Of a stretch of 64,000 bases of DNA, positions 1 to 9,480 are shown one piece after another. Origin of the DNA: an uncultured Eggerthellaceae bacterium (GTDB lineage Bacteria > Actinomycetota > Coriobacteriia > Coriobacteriales > Eggerthellaceae); NCBI GenBank assembly GCA_934670115.1, contig CAKUOV010000008.1, forward strand, positions 1-64,000, read 5' to 3'. The position numbers and the translations under genes are program-made. The notes beneath the pieces were generated by a model. The model did not search any database and was not told the origin of the DNA. It saw only the letters and a list, made by a program, of their open reading frames with translations. How positions within the stretch are numbered: position 1 is the stretch's first letter; every line of letters starts with the position of its first letter.

Positions 1-31
1 GAACCCAGCATAATCGGGGAACGATACAGCA

Positions 32-1465
32 ATGACTCACGTGGATAGGCACAACTTAACACCAGAAGAGACTGCCGTTTGTGCGCGCAGCCGTTTTTTG
101 AACGTTTGGACAACGGTTGGCGTTTTGCTGCTTTTGGCGGCTGTCATCTATTTTCTTAACGTAATGTCGTTTCCGGTCAGCGTCATTCTCTGGTCGCTGC
201 TTTTCGTTTTCTGTTTGATGGGCTTAGTTGATTGGTTTGAGTCGAAAGGCTTGTCGCGCCCTTTAGGAACGACAATTGCCTACGTGGTTATGGTTGTCTT
301 TCTGGCAGCCTTGGCGCTACTTATGTTCTCGCCTGCTTTAGGCCTGAATGCTCAGTTTTCCGAGCTTATCAAGAGCATGCCCGTCTACGTGAGCAACTTC
401 ATGGGCTGGGCGAATTCGATATACGATACGTTTGGCCATTTTTTTGAAGATGATACGCTGAAAACATGGCTTTCCGATGCCGCAGCCACCATTGCCGGCG
501 CGGTAACAAGTTTGTTTGAAGGCGGGGCAACGGGCATTGTTTCGATTGGATCGAGCCTGGTAAACGGGATAATCGCAATCTGCTTTGCTGTTGTTATTGC
601 GTTTTGGATTCTCATGGAGCTGCCCGCTATCGACCGCGAGGCGCGTCGTTTAGTGGGTCCGAATCATCGTGAAGGCTACGACCTGTTCACCATTACGGTT
701 ACACGCGTGGTGGGCGGTTTTATTAAAGCGACGATTTTGCAATGTCTGTTCATCGGCGCAGGGTGCGCCGTGCTCTACCTGGTGCTGGATTTGCCCAGCG
801 CACTGGCTTTGGCGGGCATTGCTGCCATTTTCAATATTGTGCCTGTTATTGGTCAATGGATTGCGATTGTGGTAGTCAGCATTGTTGGCTTGGTTGTTTC
901 GCCTATGACTGCTCTGATTATCATTATTGGCATGATTGTCATCCAGCAGTTCGTGTACACGTTTGTGTCTCCTAAGCTCATGAGGAATTCGGTGGATATT
1001 CACCCTATTCTGACACTCATCATTTTAGTGGTGGGATCGTCTTTGGGCGGTGCCATGGGTGGTATGGGCGGCTCGATTGTGGGCATGCTTTTAGCCATTC
1101 CGGCTGTTGCTATCATGAAATCGCTTTTCGTGTATTACTTTGAGAAGAGCACAGGCAGGCAGCTTGTTGCCTATGACGGTGTTTTCTTCCAGGGCACTCC
1201 TTCGGATGATGGCAGCGTTAACCCCATGGCCGACGCCCTTTCGCCCGCCGATTACGATAAAGAGCACCAGCTTATCGAACAGGAGCGTATGGAGCGCACG
1301 GGTCGTCTTGACCCTATTAGCGCCGATGGTTCAGGCGTGGTTTTGCCGAAGATTGAACTGCCGTTTGTGAGACGGTTGCGCTCGGATCAGCTTCCTACCA
1401 TTGAGGTTTCCGATTCTGATTCGGAAAGCAGTCCAAAACAAGATTTGGAAGAGAAAAAGAAATGA
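32..1465 (+). CDS. AI-2E family transporter (PerM/YhhT-type permease)
   Basis: Integral membrane protein of 477 residues. About eight hydrophobic segments are visible (near residues 25-47, 50-66, 78-100, 165-195, 228-250, 253-275, 280-305 and 325-350), followed by an acidic, probably cytoplasmic tail of about 110 residues. This is the topology of the AI-2E/PerM permease family, whose substrates are mostly unknown; some members export autoinducer-2 and others act as ion antiporters. The ATG at 32 follows a GGGGA stretch. Its stop overlaps the ruvX start (ATGA), so the two are translationally coupled. The family is clear, the substrate is not. Confidence 0.85.
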   Translation: MTHVDRHNLTPEETAVCARSRFLNVWTTVGVLLLLAAVIYFLNVMSFPVSVILWSLLFVFCLMGLVDWFESKGLSRPLGTTIAYVVMVVFLAALALLMFSPALGLNAQFSELIKSMPVYVSNFMGWANSIYDTFGHFFEDDTLKTWLSDAAATIAGAVTSLFEGGATGIVSIGSSLVNGIIAICFAVVIAFWILMELPAIDREARRLVGPNHREGYDLFTITVTRVVGGFIKATILQCLFIGAGCAVLYLVLDLPSALALAGIAAIFNIVPVIGQWIAIVVVSIVGLVVSPMTALIIIIGMIVIQQFVYTFVSPKLMRNSVDIHPILTLIILVVGSSLGGAMGGMGGSIVGMLLAIPAVAIMKSLFVYYFEKSTGRQLVAYDGVFFQGTPSDDGSVNPMADALSPADYDKEHQLIEQERMERTGRLDPISADGSGVVLPKIELPFVRRLRSDQLPTIEVSDSDSESSPKQDLEEKKK

Positions 1466-1887
1466 GAGTTCTTTCCCTTGATATTGGCACAGTGCGCGTG
1501 GGCGTTGCGGTATGCGATCCCGCAGAGCGCATTGCCACGCCGGTATGCGTGCTTCCTTCCGATGAGGTGCGTTCGAATGCGAAATCGTTTCGCCGCCTCT
1601 TAGAGGATTGGGAGCCGGAGCTTTTGCTGTGCGGCCTTCCGTATACTATGGCAGGGGAAGAAGGACCGCAGGCAGGTTTCATTCGGGAATTTGCCAGCCA
1701 GGTGAGCAAGCAGAGCGGTCTTCCCGTTGAATTTACCGATGAGCGCCTGAGTTCTTCGCAGGCGAAACGTAGTTTGCGTGAAAAGGGCTACTCCGAAAAG
1801 GAAATGCGCGGAAAAGTGGATATGATTGCGTCCAGCCTGTTTTTGCAAGCATGGCTTGATTCGCGTTGTTCCCCTTCGGAAGGATAA
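1462..1887 (+). CDS. ruvX: Holliday junction resolvase-like RuvX (YqgF)
   Basis: RNase H-fold protein of 141 residues, the usual family length. It carries the N-terminal acidic strand LSLDIGTVRVGVA with Asp7 and the FTDERLSS motif at residues 91-98. Known roles of the family are 16S rRNA 5'-end processing and Holliday-junction resolution. The start overlaps the stop of the upstream permease gene, and mltG follows six bases after the stop, so the three genes form one transcription unit. The ruvX-mltG pairing is common in Gram-positive bacteria. Confidence 0.92.
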   Translation: MRVLSLDIGTVRVGVAVCDPAERIATPVCVLPSDEVRSNAKSFRRLLEDWEPELLLCGLPYTMAGEEGPQAGFIREFASQVSKQSGLPVEFTDERLSSSQAKRSLREKGYSEKEMRGKVDMIASSLFLQAWLDSRCSPSEG

Positions 1888-1893
1888 TATTTC

Positions 1894-3027
1894 ATGAACA
1901 ATAGGCGCACGACCTATTCGACCCACCCTAACCATGCCGCCCGTGCTGCTCATGCGCGCGGTGAGAAGATGTTTCGTACGTACGATGTGTCCGCTATTCA
2001 GCCTAAAAAGAGCAAGGCGCCGATGGTCTTTGGCATTATTCTTGCTTTGATCGTTGCGGGCGGCCTTATTTTTGGCGCCTTGGCGCTGTTCAAGAGCTGC
2101 TCGAACGATGCTAATCTGCTGTCGTCCAGCGAGACGGCAACGGTTGTTGTCCCTGATGGGGCGGGGGCATCCACCATTGCTTCAACGTTGAAAGATGCGG
2201 GCCTCATCGGTGATTCGAAAGAATTCGTGAAGCGCGTTACCGCTTTGGGTGCCGATACGTCATTGAAGCCGGGCACGTATACTATTCAGGGCGGCTTGCA
2301 AAACGATGACATCATTAAGATGCTGCAAGCTGGTCCGGGCATGTCGGGCACGAAGCTTACTATCCCGGAAGGTTATACGCTCAAACAAATTGCTTCTCGC
2401 GTGGAAGAAGTGACAGGCGGTCGCATTACCGCTGATGACTTTACGGCGGCGGCATCGGACGCGAGCGTCTACGCCTCCGACTATTCGTTCTTAAGCGATG
2501 CCGGCAACAAGTCGTTGGAGGGTTTCTTGTTCCCCAAGACGTACAGCATTGATGAGAGCGCTACGGCTGATTCTATCATTCGCATGATGTTGGACCAGTT
2601 CAAGGTCGAGTTTGCAACGCTTGATACGAGCTATCCCACGAATAAGGGCTTATCGGTTTACGACATTGTCAACCTTGCTTCCATCGTAGAGAAGGAGTCA
2701 ACGGAATCCACCCGTGGTATGGTTGCCTCTGTTTTCTATAACCGTCTGGACATCAACATGGCACTTCAGTCCGATGCGACAACCGCGTATGAAGTTGGTC
2801 ACGACCCCACGGCAGAAGAAGTTCATGCCGAGACTCCGTACAGCACGTATACGAATAACGGATTGCCGCCCACGCCGATTTGCTGCCCGAGTCTTGCCGC
2901 GCTGCAGGCAGTTTGCGCCCCCGAGGAATCTTCGTATTACTACTTCTTCTTCAGGGAGGAAAATGGTGAAATGAAGTATTACTTCAGCGAAACAAATGAC
3001 GAGCATAACGCGGCTGTGTTTAGCTAA
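1894..3027 (+). CDS. mltG: endolytic murein transglycosylase MltG (YceG-like)
   Basis: Protein of 377 residues that cleaves nascent glycan strands at the outer face of the membrane and helps set glycan length. A basic cytoplasmic N-terminus of about 42 residues precedes one membrane segment (about 43-67). A LysM-like region and the YceG catalytic domain follow. The catalytic signature VEKES (Glu266, Glu268), the VFYNRL motif and the LQSDATTAYE motif are all present. It lies directly after ruvX. Confidence 0.92.
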   Translation: MNNRRTTYSTHPNHAARAAHARGEKMFRTYDVSAIQPKKSKAPMVFGIILALIVAGGLIFGALALFKSCSNDANLLSSSETATVVVPDGAGASTIASTLKDAGLIGDSKEFVKRVTALGADTSLKPGTYTIQGGLQNDDIIKMLQAGPGMSGTKLTIPEGYTLKQIASRVEEVTGGRITADDFTAAASDASVYASDYSFLSDAGNKSLEGFLFPKTYSIDESATADSIIRMMLDQFKVEFATLDTSYPTNKGLSVYDIVNLASIVEKESTESTRGMVASVFYNRLDINMALQSDATTAYEVGHDPTAEEVHAETPYSTYTNNGLPPTPICCPSLAALQAVCAPEESSYYYFFFREENGEMKYYFSETNDEHNAAVFS

Positions 3028-3074
3028 TGCGCTTATCACCTGCGATTTTGCAATAGTAAACGAGTGCAGTACGT

Positions 3075-3569
3075 ATGGCTTTCTTCAAACCGGAACGGTA
3101 CTTCAAACGCATAACGGATATCAACATCGAGCGCGACATTGTCGCGCTCGGTTTTACGTGCGTCTTGGTTGACGTTGATAACACGGTACGATCGCGCGAA
3201 GATGGTTGCGTGCCGTCTGACGTTCAGGAGTGGCTTTGCGCCGTTGCGGCTGCTGGGGTAACGATTTGGCTTTTCTCCAACAATTGGCATGATGACGTCT
3301 ATGATTTCGCTTCCGAGCTGGGTCTTCCCGTTATTGCGAAGGCTATGAAGCCGCTGCCGTATGCGTATGCGTTGGCGCGGCATCGTACGGGACATTCTTT
3401 GGGGCTGACGCTTGCGATTGGCGATCAGCTTTTGACCGATATCTGCGGCGCGCATTGTGTGGGCGTTGCGGCGTATTTAGTGGAGCCGCTTGTGGAAAAG
3501 GACCTGCGCCATACGGTAGCGCTGCGTCGCGTTGAGCGTGCGCTTTTAGGCTCAATGCGCCCTGAATAG
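3075..3569 (+). CDS. YqeG family HAD-IIIA phosphatase
   Basis: HAD-superfamily hydrolase of 164 residues. Motif I is DVDNT with nucleophile Asp33 and acid/base Asp35, motif II contains SNN (68-70), and motif IV is GDQLLTDI (Asp117, Asp122). Size and motif spacing match the YqeG family, which in several Gram-positive genomes sits close to shikimate or ribosome-assembly genes. The physiological substrate is unknown. It is separated by 47 bp from mltG and may share its transcript. Confidence 0.85.
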   Translation: MAFFKPERYFKRITDINIERDIVALGFTCVLVDVDNTVRSREDGCVPSDVQEWLCAVAAAGVTIWLFSNNWHDDVYDFASELGLPVIAKAMKPLPYAYALARHRTGHSLGLTLAIGDQLLTDICGAHCVGVAAYLVEPLVEKDLRHTVALRRVERALLGSMRPE

Positions 3570-3806
3570 GGGTTTCTGTTGCATTTACGCAGGTCACATG
3601 GTTGTCAAAACCGCTACCCTGCGCGATTTGTATAATCTGAGTATTCGACTTTCCACGCAATGTGAACATTTTTTGAGTGAATTTCGGCGGTTTTGTGGCA
3701 GCGCGCGCCACTTCAGGTTTCTCAAAGCATCGGTTGCTAGAATCGTTTTCGTTGTAGGGGCAAAAATGCTTTGCGCCCCGTACGTTACACGATTGAAAGG
3801 TGCTTC

Positions 3807-5111
3807 ATGCGTTCTAGCATGAGAAATAATCAGACAACACATAATCGAGCTGCTCGCATTGCACGTTCAGGGCGCGTGGATCGCACGGAGTACGAGAACC
3901 GCTCGAGCTGCGTAAGCTGTGCGAGTTGTTCCCATCGCGGAGTACGCGCGCGTCTTCCGTTCTTGCTGGTGGCGGGTTTGGCGCTGGCGGTTTTCCTGTG
4001 CACGCAAGGCTCAGGATACCCTTCCAATACTTCAGCTGCCGATGATTACGGTACTTCCGGCTCCGTCGCCTTTGCTGTAGAAGACACGCCGCTCCAGGAG
4101 GAAAGTACTTCCCAACAGGCGTTTTATCAAACGCTCGGCGCCGATTCGCAAGAGATTGCCGCAACGTTTTCTTTGCTGCCGGCGTCATCAAGCGTAACGG
4201 CATTCTCGCTTTTGGACAATGGTGCCGAGCTCGATTTATCGGAAGAGCAGAGCGAGAACATTGAATCTGCGCTCAGTGACTTGAATGCGAGCGCGGCATT
4301 TACCATTGTTGATGCGCAATCGGGGAAAGGCATCCAGTACAATGCGGATGTGCATCTGTATGCGGCGAGTTCTGCGAAGGCATGGTTTTCCCTGTTCCTA
4401 GCTCAGCTTGTCGATGAAGGAACCATCTCCTTGGAAGATCCGGTGAGTTGCTGGGCCACGGATTATCCCATTTCGCAGAGTAGATGGGATGGCGCGTATT
4501 GCGTGGGCTCCCTGATTGAAAACACGCTTCTCTATTCCGACAACGCTGCGTATTCGGCGCTGCGCAATGCGTACGAGGGAATGGGTTACACGCAATGGCT
4601 TGCTGACCTGGGGATTGATCCGGTGGTTATTGCCGATACATCGTGGTATCCGTTCTTGTCGCCTGTTGCCAGTGCGCAGATGTGGACCAATGTCTATACC
4701 TACATGAACTCCGATGCGGAAGATGCAGCTTGGCTCAAGCAGCTCTTGGAAAACACTCAAGTCTCGTTTCTGCGCGATGCGCTTGCGGATGAAAACGTTT
4801 CTGCAGGTGGGAACGCGATAAGCGCAGGAGCCGAAGAAGCGCAGGCGGAAGATTCCGTGCAAAGTGGCGAAGCTGTCCTTGGGGGTGCTTCGACCCTGGT
4901 GACCGTCTACAACAAAGCAGGATGGGATTCCGCAAGCGAATATGCCGGTTATCAGTCGTATTTGAATGCGATGTGCGATTCCGGCGTGGTCGAAGCAGGC
5001 GGACATACCTACATCGTTTCGGTGTTGGCAAACATCGAAGAAGGCGACGCGAACGCTGTAAAGCTTGAGCACTTGATGAACGCGCTCTACGAAGCGGCAC
5101 AAACGCTGTAG
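3807..5111 (+). CDS. membrane-anchored serine hydrolase, class A beta-lactamase-like
   Basis: Protein of 434 residues from the ATG at 3807, chosen because GAAAGG lies six bases upstream; an in-frame ATG 36 bases further upstream lacks this site. A Cys/Arg-rich N-terminus leads into one membrane segment (about 50-66), then a Ser/Ala-rich linker and a catalytic domain from about residue 155. The penicillin-recognising triad is complete: SSAK (Ser188, Lys191), SDN (244-246) and KAG (370-372, in place of KTG). The Cys-rich N-terminus (Cys35, 38, 41) is unusual. It may be a D,D-carboxypeptidase-like or regulatory enzyme rather than a resistance enzyme. It is flanked by gaps of 237 and 126 bp. Confidence 0.8.
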   Translation: MRSSMRNNQTTHNRAARIARSGRVDRTEYENRSSCVSCASCSHRGVRARLPFLLVAGLALAVFLCTQGSGYPSNTSAADDYGTSGSVAFAVEDTPLQEESTSQQAFYQTLGADSQEIAATFSLLPASSSVTAFSLLDNGAELDLSEEQSENIESALSDLNASAAFTIVDAQSGKGIQYNADVHLYAASSAKAWFSLFLAQLVDEGTISLEDPVSCWATDYPISQSRWDGAYCVGSLIENTLLYSDNAAYSALRNAYEGMGYTQWLADLGIDPVVIADTSWYPFLSPVASAQMWTNVYTYMNSDAEDAAWLKQLLENTQVSFLRDALADENVSAGGNAISAGAEEAQAEDSVQSGEAVLGGASTLVTVYNKAGWDSASEYAGYQSYLNAMCDSGVVEAGGHTYIVSVLANIEEGDANAVKLEHLMNALYEAAQTL

Positions 5112-5237
5112 CGCATAGGCGCGTAGGCGCATTTATGCACCGCAGAATGTTTCGCTTTTGCATTTTTTCCCTTAAGCCCGTGTGGGCGCATTCGCTGGGT
5201 TACAATACAGTGCGAACAAAAGGGAAGGTGCAGTTTT

Positions 5238-6419
5238 ATGGATTACACAACAGCAGGAGATGCGCGGGGCCAGGCCTTGGTGGCCGTGGTTCAAGACGTG
5301 CCTGCGGGATTGCGCCTTGTCAATGAGCAGGTCGAAAGCGATTTGCGCCGCTGTTTGATGGGCTATAAGGTGCCCGCAAGCGATCTGCGTTACGTTGAAA
5401 TTGAAAGCGGCGTGCAGGATGGTAACACCACCGGCGCGCCGATTGCTTTTTTGATATACGGCGATGCTGATTCTTCCGCAGGCGAGGGGCAGTGTCTCCC
5501 CGAAGGCGGTGAAGGCTTTGGCGCTGCGCCTTTCCCGGCGGTTCAGGCGGCGGTTCCGCGTCCGGGGCGGGGCGATTTAGCTGCTGTTCTTAAAACGGCT
5601 GCCGATTCGGTGACGGCGGTTGCGGATCGTTTGGATGCGCCTGACCAGGCCGCATGCGTTGTTGCGGCTTCGGTTGCGCGTGAGTTTTTGGCGCAACTGG
5701 GCGTGGAAGTTGTCTCTTTCACATCGCGTATTGGTTCCGCCGCTCTGTCGGATGAAGCAATTCGCTCGTATTCTCACGACTTCTCTGCTCTTGACACCGA
5801 GTTCTCTGCTGTTCGTTGCCCCGACCAGCGCACTTCCGACGAAATGGTTGCCTGTATAGAACGCGCTCGCAGCGCGGGCAAAACGCTGGGCGGAACGTTT
5901 CAGATTGTTGCTACGGGACTTTTGCCCGGGTTGGGTTGCTTCGCGCAGCGCCGCCAGCGATTGAGCGCTCAGCTTGCAGCGGCTCTTTTCTCGTTGCCCC
6001 AGGTGGTGGCAGTTGAGTTTGGATGCGGCAGCGCCTTGGCGGAAAGCGAGGGGCCCGCGTGCCACGATGCCGTGCTGGTGGGTCCTTCCCAAGGTTTCTC
6101 CCGCGCATCGAATTATGCAGGTGGTATTGAAGACGGCTTGACTTCGGGCGAGCCGTTGTTGATTTCCGTTTCCCTGGCCCCCGGCGCGCCAACGAGTGCG
6201 GGCAAGGAATCGGTTAACCTTGATACGCTTCAGCTTGAGCAGGCGAAATGCGTGGGTGCGCCCGTATGTGTTGTCCCAGGCGCTGCAGTAGCTGCCGAGG
6301 CCGAAGTAGCATTTGTTCTTGCTAACGCGTACCTTAAGCAGTTTGGCAATGCGAATATGACTGACATTTGCGCATCGGTTGCCGCGTACGCCGACCGATT
6401 GAGACGGGCGGCGCGCTAA
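5238..6419 (+). CDS. aroC: chorismate synthase homologue with lost catalytic residues
   Basis: Protein of 393 residues, collinear with chorismate synthase: N-terminal TAG(x)xxG, GxTTGAPIA, PRPGxxD, GGI(x)xG and VCVVP regions are all recognisable. Key residues are not conserved. The GESHG histidine is Arg10 (GDARG), the PGHAD histidine is Arg111 (PGRGD), the SARETAAR motif reads DAPDQAAC (133-140), the GYGRG loop reads GYKVP, and the RSDxC motif reads GAPVC. The two His residues act in catalysis and the Arg residues bind FMN and substrate in characterised enzymes, so I infer that this protein cannot make chorismate by the normal mechanism. The frame is fully open. It is the first gene of an overlapping aroC-aroK-aroB block. 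Confidence 0.8.
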   Translation: MDYTTAGDARGQALVAVVQDVPAGLRLVNEQVESDLRRCLMGYKVPASDLRYVEIESGVQDGNTTGAPIAFLIYGDADSSAGEGQCLPEGGEGFGAAPFPAVQAAVPRPGRGDLAAVLKTAADSVTAVADRLDAPDQAACVVAASVAREFLAQLGVEVVSFTSRIGSAALSDEAIRSYSHDFSALDTEFSAVRCPDQRTSDEMVACIERARSAGKTLGGTFQIVATGLLPGLGCFAQRRQRLSAQLAAALFSLPQVVAVEFGCGSALAESEGPACHDAVLVGPSQGFSRASNYAGGIEDGLTSGEPLLISVSLAPGAPTSAGKESVNLDTLQLEQAKCVGAPVCVVPGAAVAAEAEVAFVLANAYLKQFGNANMTDICASVAAYADRLRRAAR

Positions 6420-6973
6420 TGACGTATCTACCCCCGAAATATGAGCTGCGCGAATCGGTGTTCTTCGTGGGATTCATGGGCGCCGGCAAGACCAGCACGG
6501 CGCGTCGGTTGGCGCGCACGTGTGGTGCGGCAAGCATCGATATGGATCGCTACATTGAGCGACGCGAGCAGTGCAGTGTAGCGGATATTTTCGCACGGGG
6601 CGGCGAGGATTTGTTCCGCACCATTGAAACGGAAATTCTTGAAGAGCTGTCGCATCGCGAGCCGCTTTTGATTTCTTGCGGTGGCGGCATTGTGGTCAAC
6701 GACGAGAGCCGTCGGGTTTTGCTGAAGAACGGCACTGTGGTGTATTTGCGTATTTCCGCAGATGAGGCGAAGGCTCGCATTACAAATTTTGCGAGCAGGC
6801 CGTTATTCGGCGATATCGAAAACGCACGGCGCTTGAATGCGGATCGCGCCCCTATGTACGAAGAAGTTGCGGATATCGTAGTTGACACGGCGGGAAAGAG
6901 TGTGGCCGAAATTGCGCGCGAAGTACGCCGCGCCTTGGTAAGAAGAGGGGTCTTATGCGAAAGGCAAAGCTAG
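6419..6973 (+). CDS. aroK: shikimate kinase
   Basis: Protein of 184 residues that phosphorylates shikimate with ATP. The start was set at the ATG overlapping the aroC stop (TAATG). The residues needed for activity are visible: P-loop GFMGAGKTS (18-26), DMD at 41-43, Arg67 in the FRTIE motif, the GGG at 88-90, lid Arg127 and Arg143. The intact state contrasts with the degenerate aroC and aroB on either side. aroB starts within the last codons of this gene. Confidence 0.88.
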   Translation: MTYLPPKYELRESVFFVGFMGAGKTSTARRLARTCGAASIDMDRYIERREQCSVADIFARGGEDLFRTIETEILEELSHREPLLISCGGGIVVNDESRRVLLKNGTVVYLRISADEAKARITNFASRPLFGDIENARRLNADRAPMYEEVADIVVDTAGKSVAEIAREVRRALVRRGVLCERQS

Positions 6974-8127
6974 TTGTCACGTTTGAGCAGGCGCCCTCGT
7001 ATGAAGTGCGTATCGGGCCAGGTGTGCTAGCGAATTTAGGCGCCGACATTCAGCGTGCGGTGTTGCACTGTTCTTCTGGCTTTGGCAATGCGGGCAATGC
7101 GGTCATAGGCGGCGGCGAAGGCTCCGGCACCGCGGTGGGCGTGGACGCGGGCGCCGTGGCGCGTGCAAGCGAAGCAACGGACAACGTGGCAGATGCGCGC
7201 GTGCTGCTTCTTGCGGATGCAGCCGTGGAGAAGACCGTTGTCACCCAGGCAAAAGCAGCGTTGGCTGCGGTGGGGTACCGACCGCTTGTGATAAACGTTT
7301 CGCCCGATGATGCGCTTGCGACAGCAGGAGAGCTGTGGCGCGCTCTGGCGCAAGCTCACTTGAGCGATGCAAGTGTGGTTGTTGCTGTGGGCGATGCGCC
7401 GCTACTGCAACTTGCAGGCTTTGTTGCCACGGCATTCTCTGGCGGTCTTTCTTGCGCGTATGTGCCCACCACGCTTGCGGCTGCTGTTGCAATGAGCGTA
7501 TCCGATGGGGCAACGCTTGACGTTGCGGGTGCAAAAGGCCTGGTGAATGCGGAGATGCATCCGCTTTTTTCTTGCATTGATCTGGATGTTTTAGCGGCAG
7601 CTGCCCCCGAGGCATGGCTTGACGGCTTTGCAGGATGCGCGCAAGCGGCGTTTCTGGATTCTGATGAGTTCTTCTTCTGGTTGTCCGATAACGCAAGCGC
7701 ATTGCGCAACCGTTCTGCCGAGGCGTTGTGCGAAGCGCTCGTGCGCACGCTGGGATTTCGCAGCCGGCTGTCATCGCGTGCGGAACAAGGTGATGCACGG
7801 GCGCTTGCCTGCCTGAGCTATGGGCAGGATTTTAGTGCCGCCGCAGGCGCAAGCCTTGCGCAGGGTATGCGTTTTTCTGCGCTGTTATCCCAGTTCAAGG
7901 GAATGATTTCGGAAGATATTGTCCAGGCGCAAGATGCGTTGCTTGCTTCCCTTGGTTTCGTGCAAAAAGAGGCGTTGTCGGTGGAAGGTGCGCTTGAGGG
8001 GCTTCTTTTGTTTGCGGGGCGCCGCGATGGCGCAGAGCTCATGCTGCCAGTTGACATTGGCTGTTGCGAGCGGGTTTTTGTCCCCGCCGATGAGTTGCGT
8101 TCGTGCTTGGAGGCGCTTTCGGCGTAA
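6955..8127 (+). CDS. aroB: 3-dehydroquinate synthase homologue lacking zinc ligands
   Basis: Protein of 390 residues with the overall DHQ-synthase layout: the AGFVA...VPTTL strand-helix around 154-174, and the region matching GKNMIG as AKGLVN (193-198). Position in the operon supports the assignment. All three expected zinc ligands are missing. The AEVIKYG motif reads AGCAQAA (226-232), GHTFGHA reads GQDFSAA (290-296), and the HGE motif is absent. SVGGKTG reads SVSDGAT (181-187) and the NAD-site GGG reads VGD. A Gly/Ala-rich insert lies at about 42-75. I infer that it is catalytically dead as a DHQ synthase. The ATG follows AGAGGGG and overlaps aroK by 19 bases. Confidence 0.75.
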   Translation: MRKAKLVVTFEQAPSYEVRIGPGVLANLGADIQRAVLHCSSGFGNAGNAVIGGGEGSGTAVGVDAGAVARASEATDNVADARVLLLADAAVEKTVVTQAKAALAAVGYRPLVINVSPDDALATAGELWRALAQAHLSDASVVVAVGDAPLLQLAGFVATAFSGGLSCAYVPTTLAAAVAMSVSDGATLDVAGAKGLVNAEMHPLFSCIDLDVLAAAAPEAWLDGFAGCAQAAFLDSDEFFFWLSDNASALRNRSAEALCEALVRTLGFRSRLSSRAEQGDARALACLSYGQDFSAAAGASLAQGMRFSALLSQFKGMISEDIVQAQDALLASLGFVQKEALSVEGALEGLLLFAGRRDGAELMLPVDIGCCERVFVPADELRSCLEALSA

Positions 8128-8206
8128 GGGCCCTTCTGCTCGAGTTTCGCATTGCGTTGAGCCGCAGCAAAACATGTTGCGGTAAAAGAGGAAAAAGGAA
8201 TCGAAT

Positions 8207-9424
8207 ATGAATGAGAATCGCTTGCTGCTGTTTCGCGACACGTTGTCCCAGCAGGGACTATCTGCGTTTTACCTGCGTAATGAATCGGATATTCGTTGGA
8301 TGACCGGTTTCGATGGCGTGTTTGATGGGGAAGGCGCATTCGCGCTGCTTGTTTCTCCTGATCAGGCTCTTCTGCACACGGATTCTCGTTATGCACTGGC
8401 AACGAATGCCGCCGCCGCGGGTTCGCCTTTTGCGGTGAGCGTGGAGCCTGTTTCGCATGCAGCGTTTGCGGTTCGTGCGCTTGGCCAGCAGGATTGCGCG
8501 CCCGGCGTCAACGTTGGCATTGAAACGAGTCTTACGCTGGGGGAGTATCGTCAGCTGCAGAGGGAAGCGGCGAAAGCCGCTGGTCAGGCGCCTGAGCAAG
8601 GCACCGAAGAAGCAGTGGTCGCTTCCGTCACCTCCGCAGTTGCACCAGCGCCCGCGTCTGCCACTGCTGCATCAGCCTCCGCACCAACCGCAAACATCAA
8701 CTTCGTGGAAACCGATGGCTTGTGCGTGAACTTGCGCGCCGTGAAAGACGAAGACGAAATTGCTCGCATGCGTGCCGCTCAAGCCATCACGGATGCCGCT
8801 TTTGCTCATATTGTGGGATATATGCGCCCCGGCATGACCGAACGCCAAGTCCAAGTCGAGCTTGAAGACTTCATGGTGCGCCATGGTGCATCGGGCCTGG
8901 CGTTCACATCTATCGTGGCGTGCGGCGCTCACGGTGCCAGTCCTCATGCCGTTTCCGACGATACGCGTTTGGAAGCGGGGCAGTGCGTTGTCCTTGATTT
9001 CGGCGCTCGTGCCCAGGGCTACTGCTCCGATATGACGCGTGTGGTGTTCTTGGGCGAGCCGTCTGCAGCTATGCGTCATGCGTATGCGGTGCTGCGCGAG
9101 GCGAACGAAACGGTTGAGGAAATGCTTCTACCAGGTGTTACGGGCGCGCAAGCTCATGCAAAGGCCGAAGAGATCCTTGCAGCGGGCGGCTTCGCGGGAA
9201 GAATGGGGCACGGCCTGGGCCACGGTGTGGGCATTGATATCCACGAACAGCCGAATCTTTCTCCGCGCAATAAGAAGCCACTGGTAGCCGGAAATGTGGT
9301 TACGGTTGAGCCGGGTATTTACTTGGAAGGCGAGTTTGGTATGCGTTTGGAAGATTTTGGTGTGATTACTGAAAGAGGTTTTCAAGTATTTACGCAATCT
9401 TCCCATGAAATGGTTATAATATAG
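8207..9424 (+). CDS. pepP: M24 family Xaa-Pro aminopeptidase
   Basis: Metallopeptidase of 405 residues with a creatinase-like N-terminal domain (1-125) and a pita-bread catalytic domain (165-405). The five metal ligands are present: Asp264, Asp275, His339 (in GHGLGHG), Glu368 (in VEPGIY) and Glu382. A 35-residue Ala/Pro/Ser-rich stretch (about 127-162) joins the domains and is longer than usual. The gene precedes efp with 56 bp between them, the common actinobacterial arrangement. The purine-rich GAGGAAAAAGGAA upstream supports the ATG. Confidence 0.9.
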   Translation: MNENRLLLFRDTLSQQGLSAFYLRNESDIRWMTGFDGVFDGEGAFALLVSPDQALLHTDSRYALATNAAAAGSPFAVSVEPVSHAAFAVRALGQQDCAPGVNVGIETSLTLGEYRQLQREAAKAAGQAPEQGTEEAVVASVTSAVAPAPASATAASASAPTANINFVETDGLCVNLRAVKDEDEIARMRAAQAITDAAFAHIVGYMRPGMTERQVQVELEDFMVRHGASGLAFTSIVACGAHGASPHAVSDDTRLEAGQCVVLDFGARAQGYCSDMTRVVFLGEPSAAMRHAYAVLREANETVEEMLLPGVTGAQAHAKAEEILAAGGFAGRMGHGLGHGVGIDIHEQPNLSPRNKKPLVAGNVVTVEPGIYLEGEFGMRLEDFGVITERGFQVFTQSSHEMVII

Positions 9425-9480
9425 CGGTTTCAGTGTTATTGAGGGCGCTGTTGGGCGTCATCGCTATAGAGGAGGATTCC

